The notes beneath the pieces were generated by a model, which had not been told where the DNA came from, did no database searches, and was given only the letters and a program-made list of their open reading frames with translations. Positions 27,346-36,764 of a stretch of DNA of 64,000 nucleotides are shown one piece after another. Within the stretch, counting starts at the first letter, position 1; every line of letters begins with the position of its first letter. The translations under genes and the position numbers were made by a program. This stretch comes from an uncultured Opitutales bacterium. Its GTDB lineage: Bacteria > Verrucomicrobiota > Verrucomicrobiia > Opitutales > Seribacteraceae. The DNA is taken from positions 1 to 64,000 of the forward strand of contig CAJQKB010000036.1 in assembly GCA_905478775.1 (NCBI GenBank). Direction: 5' to 3'.

Positions 27346-28533
27346 ATGAAACATTTATACATTGCCAATTCGGTGCTATTAATTTTGACCGTTGCATCAT
27401 GTTCGGAACATGACGATGGCCAAGCACATCCCTCTGATACAACTACACCTGAGGCGGGCGAAATCAAGGATTTCGAGGAGGGGGTTAGTATAGACCGTTC
27501 AAGACTCGATGAATTAGATTTCGAAAGTCTGTTGAGTCAGGATAGTAATGTAGTCGCAATCGATGTTGCAGGTGCTTCTGATTTCACTACTGATAAGGAT
27601 CATTCAGAAGTGAAAAGCGAGCCCATTCCAATAGGTGCTAAAATGACCAAAGAATTAGAGGCAGAAACTGCTTTGAAAAACTTGGAGGTACATTCAATCC
27701 AGCGACAAAAATCAATCGAAGATTTAAGAAAGATTAATAACAACAAGGACCAAACTATAGCTGCTCTTTCGCAGTTAAACGATGAGTTAATTTCTGAAAT
27801 TAAAAGGATTAAAGGGGATCTCTATCGGGATAGTAATACCGATGATCTCAGTAAAGGTCCTAGCACTCAATTAGATTCGTTAAAGTCAGAGGTAAAGAAA
27901 CTTAAAAATAATTTAGCATTAAAATCAGAAGAATTAAAAAGTTTAAGATACCGAAATGACTCTCTTGAGGGAAGAATTAGCGACTTAGAATTATCACCCA
28001 CCACTAATAAATCTGAATTACTTCCCACATTTTCTTCAATTAATTCCTACCCCTCGAGAAATATTAATCCGATTAGTCAAAAAAGAACCGGTCAATGTAA
28101 GTTGCGATTTGAGGCAGTAGTCACCGCATTAAATGGGAAAAGTAAAGAAGCTTTCTATACGGAATTTTTTATCTTACCGATCAGTTTAGAAAATATTATG
28201 AGGAAAGGGGGGATTGAATTAGCAAACTACTCCGGTATCGATACTTACGCTGAGCTTTGGGCACGTTCCAGAAAAAATGCATTCCTATTTCCTGATGTAC
28301 ATAAAAAAATCAGGTCATTATTGCTAAATTTTGAAGATAGAGGAGAGGGTAAAAGAGTACGTACTGATGTGGATGGATCGGCTATGCTAGATGGTCTGCC
28401 AGCAGGAAAATATTTTGTGATTGGCACTGCATCCTTAGGAAAGGTAGGAGTGACTTGGAGTGTCCCAGTCAGCTTGAATACTGGCAATAATAAGATCTCT
28501 CTTACTTTGGCAAATTGTTCTTGGAGTCTATAA
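27346..28533 (+). CDS. Coiled-coil lipoprotein with C-terminal Ig-like (carboxypeptidase regulatory-like) domain
   Basis: The protein has 395 residues. Hydrophobic residues 5-18 end in lipobox TVASC, with Cys19 as the acylation site. An acidic linker follows, then two predicted coiled coils (about 100-155 and 170-215). The C-terminal globular domain (about 245-395) ends with TDVDGSAMLDGLPAGKYFV, the pattern of carboxypeptidase-regulatory-like beta-sandwich folds. It is therefore an envelope-anchored protein that could form oligomers. It is divergent from the cytoplasmic coiled-coil rod operon; a shared promoter region suggests, but does not prove, joint use. Confidence 0.6.
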   Translation: MKHLYIANSVLLILTVASCSEHDDGQAHPSDTTTPEAGEIKDFEEGVSIDRSRLDELDFESLLSQDSNVVAIDVAGASDFTTDKDHSEVKSEPIPIGAKMTKELEAETALKNLEVHSIQRQKSIEDLRKINNNKDQTIAALSQLNDELISEIKRIKGDLYRDSNTDDLSKGPSTQLDSLKSEVKKLKNNLALKSEELKSLRYRNDSLEGRISDLELSPTTNKSELLPTFSSINSYPSRNINPISQKRTGQCKLRFEAVVTALNGKSKEAFYTEFFILPISLENIMRKGGIELANYSGIDTYAELWARSRKNAFLFPDVHKKIRSLLLNFEDRGEGKRVRTDVDGSAMLDGLPAGKYFVIGTASLGKVGVTWSVPVSLNTGNNKISLTLANCSWSL

Positions 28534-28547
28534 ACTGAATTATTTTT

Positions 28548-28575
28548 TAGGTTTGCCAAAAAGTGAACAAACCTA
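28548..28575 (+). terminator. Probable Rho-independent terminator after the lipoprotein gene
   Basis: TAGGTTTG (28548-28555) and CAAACCTA (28568-28575) form a perfect 8-bp stem with a 12-base loop, 14 bases after the TAA. The following bases are TCTTTTA, a moderate T-tract. It separates the lipoprotein gene from the DUF1538 gene that starts at 28626. Confidence 0.5.
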
Positions 28576-28625
28576 TCTTTTAAAGTTTATTAAGTTTTCT
28601 AATTCTTAAAATACCACCTCATATT

Positions 28626-30794
28626 ATGGCACCAGAACAATCATCTGACCAAAGTAAGTTGCAGTTAAGCATGCAACAAAAAATAAGTATTCTTTTATCT
28701 TTCGCGAAAGATAAAGTCATTGAACAGATTCAGTGCGTTTGGTTCATCATTATGTATCTGGTAGTCTTTCAAATACTGGTACTGGGTTTACCAATTGTGT
28801 ACTCACTAATGATTGCCGTCGGTATTCTCATTGTGATTGTCGGATTAGCCTTTTTTATGGAGGGCTTAAGACTTGGCTTAATGCCATTAGGCGAGACATT
28901 AGGTTCTACTTTACCGAGGAAGAAAATACTCGGTATTCCTTGTTTGCCTGCTAGTTTGGCTTTCGGTTTTGTTTTGGGAGCTTTTGCAACATTCGCCGAA
29001 CCAGCGATTGGAGTACTTCGAGCAGCAGGATCTGGGGTTGACCCAACTGCTGCACCATTACTTTGGACAATACTCAACACTGGAGCAGCCATGCTCGTTA
29101 ATTGTGTAGGTGTTGGCGTGGGTATTGCAGTATTACTTGGTGTTTTGAGGTTTTACAAAGGGTGGTCATTGAAGCCCTTTATTTATGTAGGGGTTGTTGT
29201 CTTATCGTGCATTACTCTCTACATGCAGTTTTCCGATGATAGGTTAAGGCATGTACTTGGACTTGCTTGGGATTGTGGAGCAGTTACAACAGGTCCTGTT
29301 ACAGTACCCCTTGTTTTGGCTCTTGGGATTGGTGTTTGCCGTATCGTTTCAACTGGAGGCTCTAGCAACACTGGTTTTGGCGTTGTTACACTCGCTTCCC
29401 TTTTCCCAATTTTGGCAGTGATGTGTTACGCTTTGTTTCTTTTCAACGGAGACAATTACTACATGGCTAAGCACTCAAAGGCTGATTGGCATATCAATGC
29501 CGGCGAGTACGGTAAAAACTACCCAAAGGACCTTCAGCAATATGGGGATATTGTTGCTGCTGAAAGATTAGCCGCTTCAGGTGCCATTGATGAGACCGAA
29601 TTATTTTGGTCTCTTTCAAGTGCGGAGAGGGAATCAGTTGATAAATATCTTCAAGAATTTCATAAATTACCAGAAGGCTATGCTTTAAAGACAAGAATAA
29701 CGGAGGGTAAAATTGTACCCAACTCAATTGGGGGGGATAATGATGATTCCCGCGAGAATGTTGAGGTTCAGGGAGCCAAGACTTATGTGGTAAGAGAAGG
29801 ATTTAAGGCACCGGACGGCGTTTGGGATGAGGATGCTGATATTGCGACTGCATTTACTAATAAATTTGATTTCTTCCCAAATACTTTTAAGCCCGAAGAA
29901 GATAAAAACGGAAACGGGATATTAGATGCAGGTGAAGATTTTTACAGTGTCAAGGAGAGTGGAGTGATAGATTACACTAAGAAAAACGGCGAGCTTGATG
30001 GCCCTGATCAAGATAGGGGAGCATTGGAAGGAGCTGTATGGGCAATTGTTCCATTGTGTTCGATTCTTTTACTTGTATTAATGGGTGGACTAAGGCAAAA
30101 ACCTAAACATTTAGATGAGTTATTTATCGGTATCGCATGTGCTGTTATTGGTATGTGTTTATTCAATCTTGGTATCGCACTTGGATTAACACCCCTTGGA
30201 GAACAGTTGGGTGGAAATGTTGTATCTAGTTTTACCTCTATACAACCATGGCAAAGCGAAGGTTTTGTAGAACCTCTCTTCAAAACGTCGACTGCCGGAA
30301 AATGCTTAGCGATCCTTTTCGGTTTTATTCTAGGGTATGGTGCAACACTTGCAGAACCAGCACTTAATGCATTAGGTTCAACCGTAGAAAAAATAACCGT
30401 GGGAGCGTTTAAGAAGAATCTGCTGATGCAAGCAGTTGCAACAGGGGTTGCTCTTGGTATTGCCACTGGTGTTGCTAAGATTGCTTTTAATTTAGAACTT
30501 TGGTATTTATTAATACCGCCTTACGCATTTCTCCTCGTCCTTACATATTTCTCAAGTGAAGATTTTGTAAATTTTGGTTGGGATAGTGCAGGGGTAACTA
30601 CAGGACCAATTACAGTTCCGCTTGTACTCGCAATGGGATTAGGCATCGGTGCTAAAACAGGTGCAATTGACGGATTTGGTGTTCTTTCATTAGCATCTGT
30701 TGGACCAATCATAACAGTTCTAACTGTAGGACTATTAGTGAAGAAAAAGCCGAGCGCATCTGAGAGTATTGAAAATTCAATGGAGACTGCATAA
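28626..30794 (+). CDS. Tandem DUF1538 membrane transporter with a soluble insert
   Basis: The protein has 722 residues and two homologous DUF1538 membrane halves. The paired motifs are FATFAEPAIGVL-like at about 120-131 and YGATLAEPALNALG at 571-584, and CGAVTTGPVTVPLVLALGIG (217-236) and AGVTTGPITVPLVLAMGLG (655-673). The families in this group are membrane proteins commonly found beside PII-like genes and are thought to be transporters; the substrate is unknown. Residues about 273-468 between the halves form a hydrophilic insert holding an EF-hand-like loop, DKNGNGILDAGED (426-438). The PII-like gene follows after one base, so the two are coupled. Confidence 0.85.
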   Translation: MAPEQSSDQSKLQLSMQQKISILLSFAKDKVIEQIQCVWFIIMYLVVFQILVLGLPIVYSLMIAVGILIVIVGLAFFMEGLRLGLMPLGETLGSTLPRKKILGIPCLPASLAFGFVLGAFATFAEPAIGVLRAAGSGVDPTAAPLLWTILNTGAAMLVNCVGVGVGIAVLLGVLRFYKGWSLKPFIYVGVVVLSCITLYMQFSDDRLRHVLGLAWDCGAVTTGPVTVPLVLALGIGVCRIVSTGGSSNTGFGVVTLASLFPILAVMCYALFLFNGDNYYMAKHSKADWHINAGEYGKNYPKDLQQYGDIVAAERLAASGAIDETELFWSLSSAERESVDKYLQEFHKLPEGYALKTRITEGKIVPNSIGGDNDDSRENVEVQGAKTYVVREGFKAPDGVWDEDADIATAFTNKFDFFPNTFKPEEDKNGNGILDAGEDFYSVKESGVIDYTKKNGELDGPDQDRGALEGAVWAIVPLCSILLLVLMGGLRQKPKHLDELFIGIACAVIGMCLFNLGIALGLTPLGEQLGGNVVSSFTSIQPWQSEGFVEPLFKTSTAGKCLAILFGFILGYGATLAEPALNALGSTVEKITVGAFKKNLLMQAVATGVALGIATGVAKIAFNLELWYLLIPPYAFLLVLTYFSSEDFVNFGWDSAGVTTGPITVPLVLAMGLGIGAKTGAIDGFGVLSLASVGPIITVLTVGLLVKKKPSASESIENSMETA

Positions 30795-30795
30795 T

Positions 30796-31908
30796 ATGAG
30801 CGAACTTACAATTAGCAATAGTGTGTCTTTATTGACACTAATCTTACCAAAAGAATCCGTAGGGCATGTTGCCAAGGCAATCTCGGAAGCAGGTGCAAAA
30901 GGGATTGTTCAAATTAGTGCAAGAGGTTCCGTTTTAAACGAAGGCGGTTTTTTGCAGAAAATGTTCCCTCCCCCTGCACCTGAGCAGCAGTTGCTACAAG
31001 CTTTGGTTCCAAACTCAAAGATTGAGGAGATCTCAGACAAAGCAATTGAAGTTGGTAATCTTGATAAAGTAGGGGGTGGTGCAGTATTTACAATCTCATG
31101 TAATGATGCTCATTTTTCAAAGAATTTCCCTACGAATATAGGAGATTCTGAAAGTAACGACACCAATACTTCCTCCGGTAACTTGGAGGCAATTTGTTGT
31201 ATTTGTGAAATAGGTGTTGCAGATGATATTGCAAAGGCGGCACTACAAAACGGTGCTCCTGGTCCTACTGTTACCTTTGGTGAAGGAGGAGGAGTTAGAG
31301 ATAAAATTCCTATTTTACGAATTACAAAAGGTCCAGAAAAGGAATTCGTATGGTGCGTAGTCGACAAATCTGATTCAGACGCAATTTTTGCCGATATGGC
31401 TAGAGCAGGGCGAATTACAGAACCTGGTAGAGGCTTTATGTATTCGATTCCTGTTAGTTCTGGACTGATCAATGTCTCCAGTACGGTTTCATCTTCTGCA
31501 CATGGAGCAAACATGGAACAAATTATCGCAGCACTCGATGACCTTAAGGGTGATAAAGATTGGAGGCAGTCGATTGATGCTCAAAAGGGTAAAACTCTTA
31601 AAACCACTTATTTAGAAAATTTAGTTGGTATTTATTGTATAATTCCGAGAGATAATTACTCAGAAGTGTATGATGCAGTTCTCGCTTCTGGTGCTCCTGG
31701 TGTGAGCACGAATTTTGGCGTGATGGTAGATTCTGATAGTGACCAACAACAAAATGAAGAATGGGCACTAGTTTATACTTCGGTTGGCCCAAATAGTGTT
31801 GATGGATTAAGAACTACTGTGGAAGAAAAGATTGAATCACTTGGCATCGACAGGTTCGCATTTTATACTTTACCAATACCGAGAGCTTTGACCTACCTGG
31901 GTGGTTGA
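30796..31908 (+). CDS. Three-domain PII-like regulatory protein linked to DUF1538
   Basis: The chain of 370 residues is counted from ATG 30796; an upstream TTG would add nine residues and overlap the transporter gene. Three successive segments each read as a beta-alpha-beta-beta-alpha-beta, ferredoxin-like PII unit: about 9-102 (SLLTLILPKESVGHVAKAI), 129-225 (AICCICEIGVADDIAKAAL) and 272-366 (GIYCIIPRDNYSEVYDAVL). Each helix is followed by a GA-containing turn and a T-loop-like variable segment. Canonical PII proteins are homotrimers, so this may fold as a single-chain pseudotrimer. It probably senses a nucleotide or metabolite and gates the adjacent transporter. Ligand and partner are inferred. 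Confidence 0.75.
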   Translation: MSELTISNSVSLLTLILPKESVGHVAKAISEAGAKGIVQISARGSVLNEGGFLQKMFPPPAPEQQLLQALVPNSKIEEISDKAIEVGNLDKVGGGAVFTISCNDAHFSKNFPTNIGDSESNDTNTSSGNLEAICCICEIGVADDIAKAALQNGAPGPTVTFGEGGGVRDKIPILRITKGPEKEFVWCVVDKSDSDAIFADMARAGRITEPGRGFMYSIPVSSGLINVSSTVSSSAHGANMEQIIAALDDLKGDKDWRQSIDAQKGKTLKTTYLENLVGIYCIIPRDNYSEVYDAVLASGAPGVSTNFGVMVDSDSDQQQNEEWALVYTSVGPNSVDGLRTTVEEKIESLGIDRFAFYTLPIPRALTYLGG

Positions 31909-32796
31909 TTAATTTGCATTCAACATCTGTATCCTAATCAAGCTCCAATCGTTCATTTTTTTAATAACGGTTTTGGAGTCAACACCCAGTTTTTTCAGTG
32001 TTGCTTTAAAGTACTGATCCAACTCTGAGCATTCTTTACTGAGTATTCCGGATAATATCAGTACCCCATCGTTATTAACTAATGTAATCAAGGTTTCTGC
32101 ATTTTTTTGTAGAATATCAGCTTGAATATTTGCGACTACAAAGTTGTATCTTTTATTTCCTGTTACTGTATCTAAATCGGCCGTTTTAAAATTAACCTTG
32201 TTGTTATCATTCATTTCCGCGTTTTCTTGTGAGACTTTAATTGCAAGCGGATCATTATCAATAGCAAGAATTTCTTCAAAACCTAGAATACTGGCTGTTA
32301 ATGCAAGTATACCGGACCCGCATCCGACATCCAAAAAATTATGTTTCAAATGATTTGGAATTTTCTCGTTTAATTCTACAATCTCTTCCAGGCACAATTT
32401 TGTAGTCTCATGATTCCCTGTACCAAAGGCCATACCTGGATCAAGGAATAACCTAAAGTTATCCTTCGGTATAATATAACTTTTTTTACACCAAATCGGG
32501 ACCCAATGGAATGTACCAATAGACCATGGATGAAAATGTTTTTTATAGGAGTTGACCCAGTCTTCTTGATCGAGTTCAGAAATCAATAATTCAGGTATCT
32601 CTATTATTTCTAATGTATACAATAATTCTTTTAAGGATTCTTCCGCATCCAACGAATTATCGAAATAACCTTCTAGAAATGAAGTGCTCTTCGAATGGCG
32701 GAAATGCAAAACCCAATTGTGTGGCGTAATTTCGTATAGTGCATCCTCTAATTGTTCTACTAAATTTTCCTCAATTGGTAAATGAGCTTTGATCAT
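31909..32796 (-). CDS. prmA: Ribosomal protein L11 methyltransferase
   Basis: PrmA trimethylates ribosomal protein L11. Residues about 95-130 carry the substrate-binding segment (FGTGNHETTKLCLEE), followed by SAM motif I FLDVGCGSGILALTASILG and the acidic end of strand 2 in LAIDNDPLAI. NIQADIL is the catalytic-loop equivalent of the NILA block. The 295-residue length is normal. It overlaps purN by 4 bases (ATGA), and its stop abuts the stop of the convergent PII-like gene with no gap. Confidence 0.92.
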   Translation of the reverse strand: MIKAHLPIEENLVEQLEDALYEITPHNWVLHFRHSKSTSFLEGYFDNSLDAEESLKELLYTLEIIEIPELLISELDQEDWVNSYKKHFHPWSIGTFHWVPIWCKKSYIIPKDNFRLFLDPGMAFGTGNHETTKLCLEEIVELNEKIPNHLKHNFLDVGCGSGILALTASILGFEEILAIDNDPLAIKVSQENAEMNDNNKVNFKTADLDTVTGNKRYNFVVANIQADILQKNAETLITLVNNDGVLILSGILSKECSELDQYFKATLKKLGVDSKTVIKKMNDWSLIRIQMLNAN

Positions 32797-33383
32797 TCTA
32801 TAAAAGGAATCACCCCAATAGCTAGATCACGTATAACCCATGGCAGTAACATATGCTCCGCTGCGTTTACCTTTTGCTTCACAAGTTCGAGTACATCTCC
32901 ATTCATTATTCGTACCGGTGCCTGTGCGATTATTTCACCGCCATCAATTTCTTCGTTTACCCAGTGGACTGTACACCCGGTAATTTTAACCTTCTTATTA
33001 AATGCCCTCTCGATAGAATTTAATCCTGGAAAACTTGGTAATAAACTTGGGTGGAGGTTAATAATTTTATTTTTAAATTCTGATAAAAATTTCGGTTTCA
33101 AAATCCTCATAAATCCTGCGAGCACAATTAAATCAGGATTTAATTCTTGGATTGAATGGATCCATCTATCTTCTTCTGTCACGCTAATTATAGTTTTTTG
33201 AATTCCAGGGTCCAAGTACTTGGAGTAAAAATTAAAACTTTTTGCATGTTCTAAAATCATTGCTTCTTTTACGTCGGAGAAGATACCTACAATCTCAGCT
33301 TCTCCTAACTGTTGCTCTATTGCAGCTTTCATAATTGCAACTGCATTTGTACCCTCACCTGATCCTAAAATAACAATTCTCAT
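32793..33383 (-). CDS. purN: Phosphoribosylglycinamide formyltransferase
   Basis: PurN transfers a formyl group from 10-formyl-THF to GAR in purine synthesis. The catalytic triad is visible as Asn and His in INLHPSLLPSFPG and Asp in EEIDGGEIIAQ. The N-terminus VILGSGEGTNA is the GAR-phosphate-binding loop, where the second position of the usual GSGxGSN is slightly changed. A 196-residue length fits. It is translationally coupled to prmA. Confidence 0.93.
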   Translation of the reverse strand: MRIVILGSGEGTNAVAIMKAAIEQQLGEAEIVGIFSDVKEAMILEHAKSFNFYSKYLDPGIQKTIISVTEEDRWIHSIQELNPDLIVLAGFMRILKPKFLSEFKNKIINLHPSLLPSFPGLNSIERAFNKKVKITGCTVHWVNEEIDGGEIIAQAPVRIMNGDVLELVKQKVNAAEHMLLPWVIRDLAIGVIPFIE

Positions 33384-33392
33384 TTAAATCGA

Positions 33393-33893
33393 TTAATCAA
33401 AATTTGAAACTATATTATTTATTAGAGACGATGTACTTCTTCCAGGCAAGAAAGATACGAATTCAATTTTTGATTTCACTTCCTTTAAAGCTTCGTGCTC
33501 GGCGGTATTAATTTTCGATTCATCATAATCTCCTGCCTTTGCATAGATATCGGGTTTAAGAAGAAGAATTTCATCAACCAGTCTTGTAGAATCAAAAATA
33601 GTTACACCCGCAACACATTGAAGACTAGTTAGTAAATAGGCACGATCAATTTCGTTTATAATTGGCCGTTTTGGTCCCTTCAGGTTTTTTATGCTAGAGT
33701 CAGAATTAATCGCTACCCATAGGTAATCTCCTAGCTTACTTGCTTCTATTAATGAAAAAACATGACCACTATGTAAGAGGTCAAAGCATCCGTTTGTTAA
33801 CACAAAAGTTTTCTTTTCTTTCTTTGCCTTATTCCTAAAGCTCACGGCATCTTGTAATGATACCGCCGAATTTTTAATCAGGTTTTTATCCAA
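33393..33893 (-). CDS. rfaE2: Heptose-1-phosphate adenylyltransferase-type nucleotidyltransferase (RfaE2)
   Basis: The protein has 166 residues with the cytidylyltransferase-like fold. It shows TNGCFDLLHSGHVFSL (the HxGH nucleotide-binding motif) and INSDSSIKNLKGPKRP, the pattern of the C-terminal domain of HldE. That domain adenylylates D-glycero-D-manno-heptose 1-phosphate for lipopolysaccharide core synthesis. Here it stands alone, without the kinase domain. The start is TTG 33893. It lies 9 bases before purN and 8 bases after dnaJ. Confidence 0.82.
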   Translation of the reverse strand: MDKNLIKNSAVSLQDAVSFRNKAKKEKKTFVLTNGCFDLLHSGHVFSLIEASKLGDYLWVAINSDSSIKNLKGPKRPIINEIDRAYLLTSLQCVAGVTIFDSTRLVDEILLLKPDIYAKAGDYDESKINTAEHEALKEVKSKIEFVSFLPGRSTSSLINNIVSNFD

Positions 33894-33901
33894 AATACAA
33901 A

Positions 33902-35050
33902 TTAATCAAATAATCTTTTCGCTTTTTCTAAAAATCCCTCATCTGCTTGAAGATCTTCTTCGCCGGACGCTTTCGCAAAATCAACCAATTTTTCTCTCTG
34001 TAATTTAGTTAACTTTTGCGGTACATGAATGATTATTCTAGCATAAAGATCTCCTTTTCGTGAAGGTGATCTTAGATTTGGCATTCCTTTATCTTTAATT
34101 CTAAAAGTTTTATTTGCCTGCGTTCCGCCAGGGATTTTAAGAGATACCTTCCCTTCGAGTGTAGGAACTTGGGCAACACCACCCAATGTAGCTAGAGTAA
34201 AAGGTATTAATAGATCATGAAATAGATCGTCGTCATCTCGGTCAAATTTTGGATGTTCTTTGATCCTTACATCAACATAAAGGTCACCGGCAGGTCCTCC
34301 CATCGAGCCTGCATCTCCTCTTCCTCTCGAGCAAAGTCGATTTCCGTCACTTACTCCGGGTGGTATATTTACCTTCACTTTATCTGGAGATTTTATTCTT
34401 CCATCTCCTCTGCATGCCTGGCAGGGGTTTTCAATGGTGACTCCACTTCCGCGACAGGCTGGGCATGTTCTTCTAATGCTTATGAATCCTTGATTGGATG
34501 CAACCTGCCCAATCCCTCCACAAGTTGAACACATAGATTTCCCTGATCCGCTCGTGGCTCCTGATCCTGTGCATTCCTTACATGTCGCATGGTGTTGATA
34601 CTTAATTTCTTTTTCGACACCTTTTGCGGCCTGTTCGAGCGAGATATCAACGCTTACCCTTAAATCTGAACCCCTCGTGCCTTCATTGGCACTAGCGGAG
34701 TTGCCACCTCCAAAAAAATCTTCAAATATACTACCAAAACCGCTGTTACCACCACCCGATCCACCTCCAAATGCATCTCGAAAAAGGTCAAATGGATCTA
34801 CTCCTTGTCCACCACTAGGACCCCCCCGGAATGCATCATGCCCATACTGATCGTACTTTCTTCTTTTATCTGGATCTTTTAAAATTTCGAAAGCAGCAGA
34901 AATTTCCTTAAATTTTTCTTCTGACTCTGAGTCCCCGGGGTTTTTATCTGGATGAAACTTAATTGCTAGTTTTCGATATGCTTTTTTAATATCGGCTTCC
35001 GTTGAGTTTCGTTCTACGCCGAGAACTTGGTAGTAGTCTTTATCTGACAT
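33902..35050 (-). CDS. dnaJ: Chaperone DnaJ
   Basis: DnaJ is the Hsp40 co-chaperone that delivers clients to DnaK and stimulates its ATPase. The J domain (1-70) has the HPD motif in [12 protein letters not shown] Gly/Phe-rich region follows (about 75-125). The zinc domain has four CxxCxGxG repeats ([32 protein letters not shown]), then the C-terminal substrate-binding domains. At 382 residues this is full-length type I DnaJ. It follows grpE by 10 bases; dnaK is not in the window. Confidence 0.96.
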   Translation of the reverse strand: MSDKDYYQVLGVERNSTEADIKKAYRKLAIKFHPDKNPGDSESEEKFKEISAAFEILKDPDKRRKYDQYGHDAFRGGPSGGQGVDPFDLFRDAFGGGSGGGNSGFGSIFEDFFGGGNSASANEGTRGSDLRVSVDISLEQAAKGVEKEIKYQHHATCKECTGSGATSGSGKSMCSTCGGIGQVASNQGFISIRRTCPACRGSGVTIENPCQACRGDGRIKSPDKVKVNIPPGVSDGNRLCSRGRGDAGSMGGPAGDLYVDVRIKEHPKFDRDDDDLFHDLLIPFTLATLGGVAQVPTLEGKVSLKIPGGTQANKTFRIKDKGMPNLRSPSRKGDLYARIIIHVPQKLTKLQREKLVDFAKASGEEDLQADEGFLEKAKRLFD

Positions 35051-35060
35051 AAATAAAATT

Positions 35061-35654
35061 TTAGTTTTCTTCTTTTATTTTTTTTGAAAGAACGACGCTT
35101 GCCGGTCTTAAGAGTTTTTCACCTAATTTATATCCGTTTCGAATGGTTTTTATCACAATACCATCTTCCATATCTTCTGATTCTTCATAACTTATTGCTT
35201 CATGAAATTTAGCATCAAAGGCCTGGTCCGTTGGCTCTATAATACTCAGCCCGTATTCGCTGAGAATACTTTCTAATTGGTTCGTTGCCATAGCAAAGCC
35301 TTCGACATAGCTTTTGGCCTCGTCATGTTTTGATGCTTCAGAAAGACCCATTTTAAAAGAGTCAATTATGGGCAACAAGTCGCCTATAAGTTGAGTGCGT
35401 GTTCTTTGTACAGCATCCTCTCGCTCTCTAATTGCTCTTTTTTTAATATTTTCTAAGTCAGCATGAACTCGAAGGTATTTGTTTTGAAGGTCATCCTGTT
35501 TGCCGTAAGCTTCTGTCAGTTTAGTTTCTAACCTATCCTGTGATTCTTCATCAGCTTTAGCTGCCGTGCTCTCGTCTGAATGACCGGAGTTATCATCACT
35601 GACTTTGTCACTAGTACCATTATCATCTATGTTGTTTTCTTGAGGGTCTTCCAT
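35061..35654 (-). CDS. grpE: Nucleotide exchange factor GrpE
   Basis: GrpE releases ADP from DnaK. The 197 residues begin with an acidic, low-complexity tail (1-38), continue with a long coiled-coil helix ([21 protein letters not shown]) and end in a beta domain with the signature [24 protein letters not shown]. It sits directly upstream of dnaJ in a grpE-dnaJ unit. I saw no CIRCE element before it. Confidence 0.94.
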   Translation of the reverse strand: MEDPQENNIDDNGTSDKVSDDNSGHSDESTAAKADEESQDRLETKLTEAYGKQDDLQNKYLRVHADLENIKKRAIREREDAVQRTRTQLIGDLLPIIDSFKMGLSEASKHDEAKSYVEGFAMATNQLESILSEYGLSIIEPTDQAFDAKFHEAISYEESEDMEDGIVIKTIRNGYKLGEKLLRPASVVLSKKIKEEN

Positions 35655-35675
35655 AATTCAAAGTATAATATTAAA

Positions 35676-35697
35676 CCAATCAAAAAATCTTGATTGG
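35676..35697 (-). terminator. Possible terminator hairpin between manA and grpE
   Basis: CCAATCAA and TTGATTGG form a perfect 8-bp stem with a 6-base loop just after the manA stop. Read on the minus strand it is followed by TTTAATATT, a weak T-tract. It may end manA transcription before the grpE-dnaJ unit. Confidence 0.4.
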
Positions 35698-35706
35698 GAC
35701 TTGGGG

Positions 35707-36693
35707 TCAATTGGAAACAAGCCCGCCTAAGTTATATTCATTTACAAATTGGTCCGTTACTAAGAAAACTGAATCGCTTAAGAGGGTTACATTGCATTCC
35801 GATGAAAAAGGGGATAGGACTTGCTCCCCTTTTTTTATTAAATCGGTACCGATCTGAATAGAACCTGAGATTAGGTGAATAATGGAGCAATCTATGTCTG
35901 CAACTTTAAGATTTATCATTGTTCCTTTTTCTAAACTGTATTTTTTAATCCTGAAAAATTTGCAGTCGGCCAAGGTTAGAATTCCTTCAGAATTCTGAGT
36001 ATTGAGTAGAGTAGGATTTATATCATTAAAATTTATACTCTTTAAAGATTCTTCGATATGAAGTGTTCGAGATCTGTTATTCTGGTCAATTCTTCCCCAA
36101 TCATAGACCCTGTATGTGGTATCTGAGTTTTGTTGAATTTCAAGTATTAAGTTCCCTCCGTCAATTGCATGAATTCGACCACTTTCGACGAGAACGGAGT
36201 CGCCTTCTTTAGATTCTATTCTGTGGCATAGGTTTTCCGCATCTTTATTTGCAAGTGCTTTTTTGAAATATTCCTTGTTTGTAGTTTCTTTAAACCCGAT
36301 AAACAAACCAGCATCTCCCGTAGCATTTGCCACATACCAATTTTCAGTTTTTGGTTCACCATGAAGTGCAGATGCAATACTCTCGGGTGGATGAACTTGT
36401 AAGCTGAGTCTTTCATGGCAATCAAGCCATTTTACTAAAATCGGGAACCTTGCCTCTTTTTGCCAAATAGGCCCCATAATTGTATCGCAGTTGTTTGCGA
36501 TAATCTCCCTTAGTGGCATCCCTTCGTACAAATCGTTTAATGCGATTGATTGTGCTTCATTGCGATCTACAATATCCCATGACTCACCCACTTTATCGGA
36601 GTCTAGTTTTATTTCTCTTTTAAAGAAAGTACTAAGCGAGGTTCCCCCCCACGGTCTTTCTTTATAAATAGGTTCAAACTTGATAATAGTCAT
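35707..36693 (-). CDS. manA: Mannose-6-phosphate isomerase (type I)
   Basis: This zinc enzyme interconverts mannose-6-phosphate and fructose-6-phosphate, which feeds GDP-mannose and polysaccharide synthesis. Visible motifs are YKERPWGGTSL near the N-terminus, zinc ligands in LSLQVHPPES and KTENWYV, and ESGRIHAIDGGNLILE with the third-site histidine, followed by TYRVYDWGR. At 328 residues it matches the short Bacillus-like class. It is divergent from ftsK, and the hairpin at 35676 lies downstream. Confidence 0.9.
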   Translation of the reverse strand: MTIIKFEPIYKERPWGGTSLSTFFKREIKLDSDKVGESWDIVDRNEAQSIALNDLYEGMPLREIIANNCDTIMGPIWQKEARFPILVKWLDCHERLSLQVHPPESIASALHGEPKTENWYVANATGDAGLFIGFKETTNKEYFKKALANKDAENLCHRIESKEGDSVLVESGRIHAIDGGNLILEIQQNSDTTYRVYDWGRIDQNNRSRTLHIEESLKSINFNDINPTLLNTQNSEGILTLADCKFFRIKKYSLEKGTMINLKVADIDCSIIHLISGSIQIGTDLIKKGEQVLSPFSSECNVTLLSDSVFLVTDQFVNEYNLGGLVSN

Positions 36694-36764
36694 AGAATTG
36701 TATTTTATAAGAATATGTGGTGGATTAAAAATTATGCTAGAATGTTAGCATTGTAGGGAGTTGA

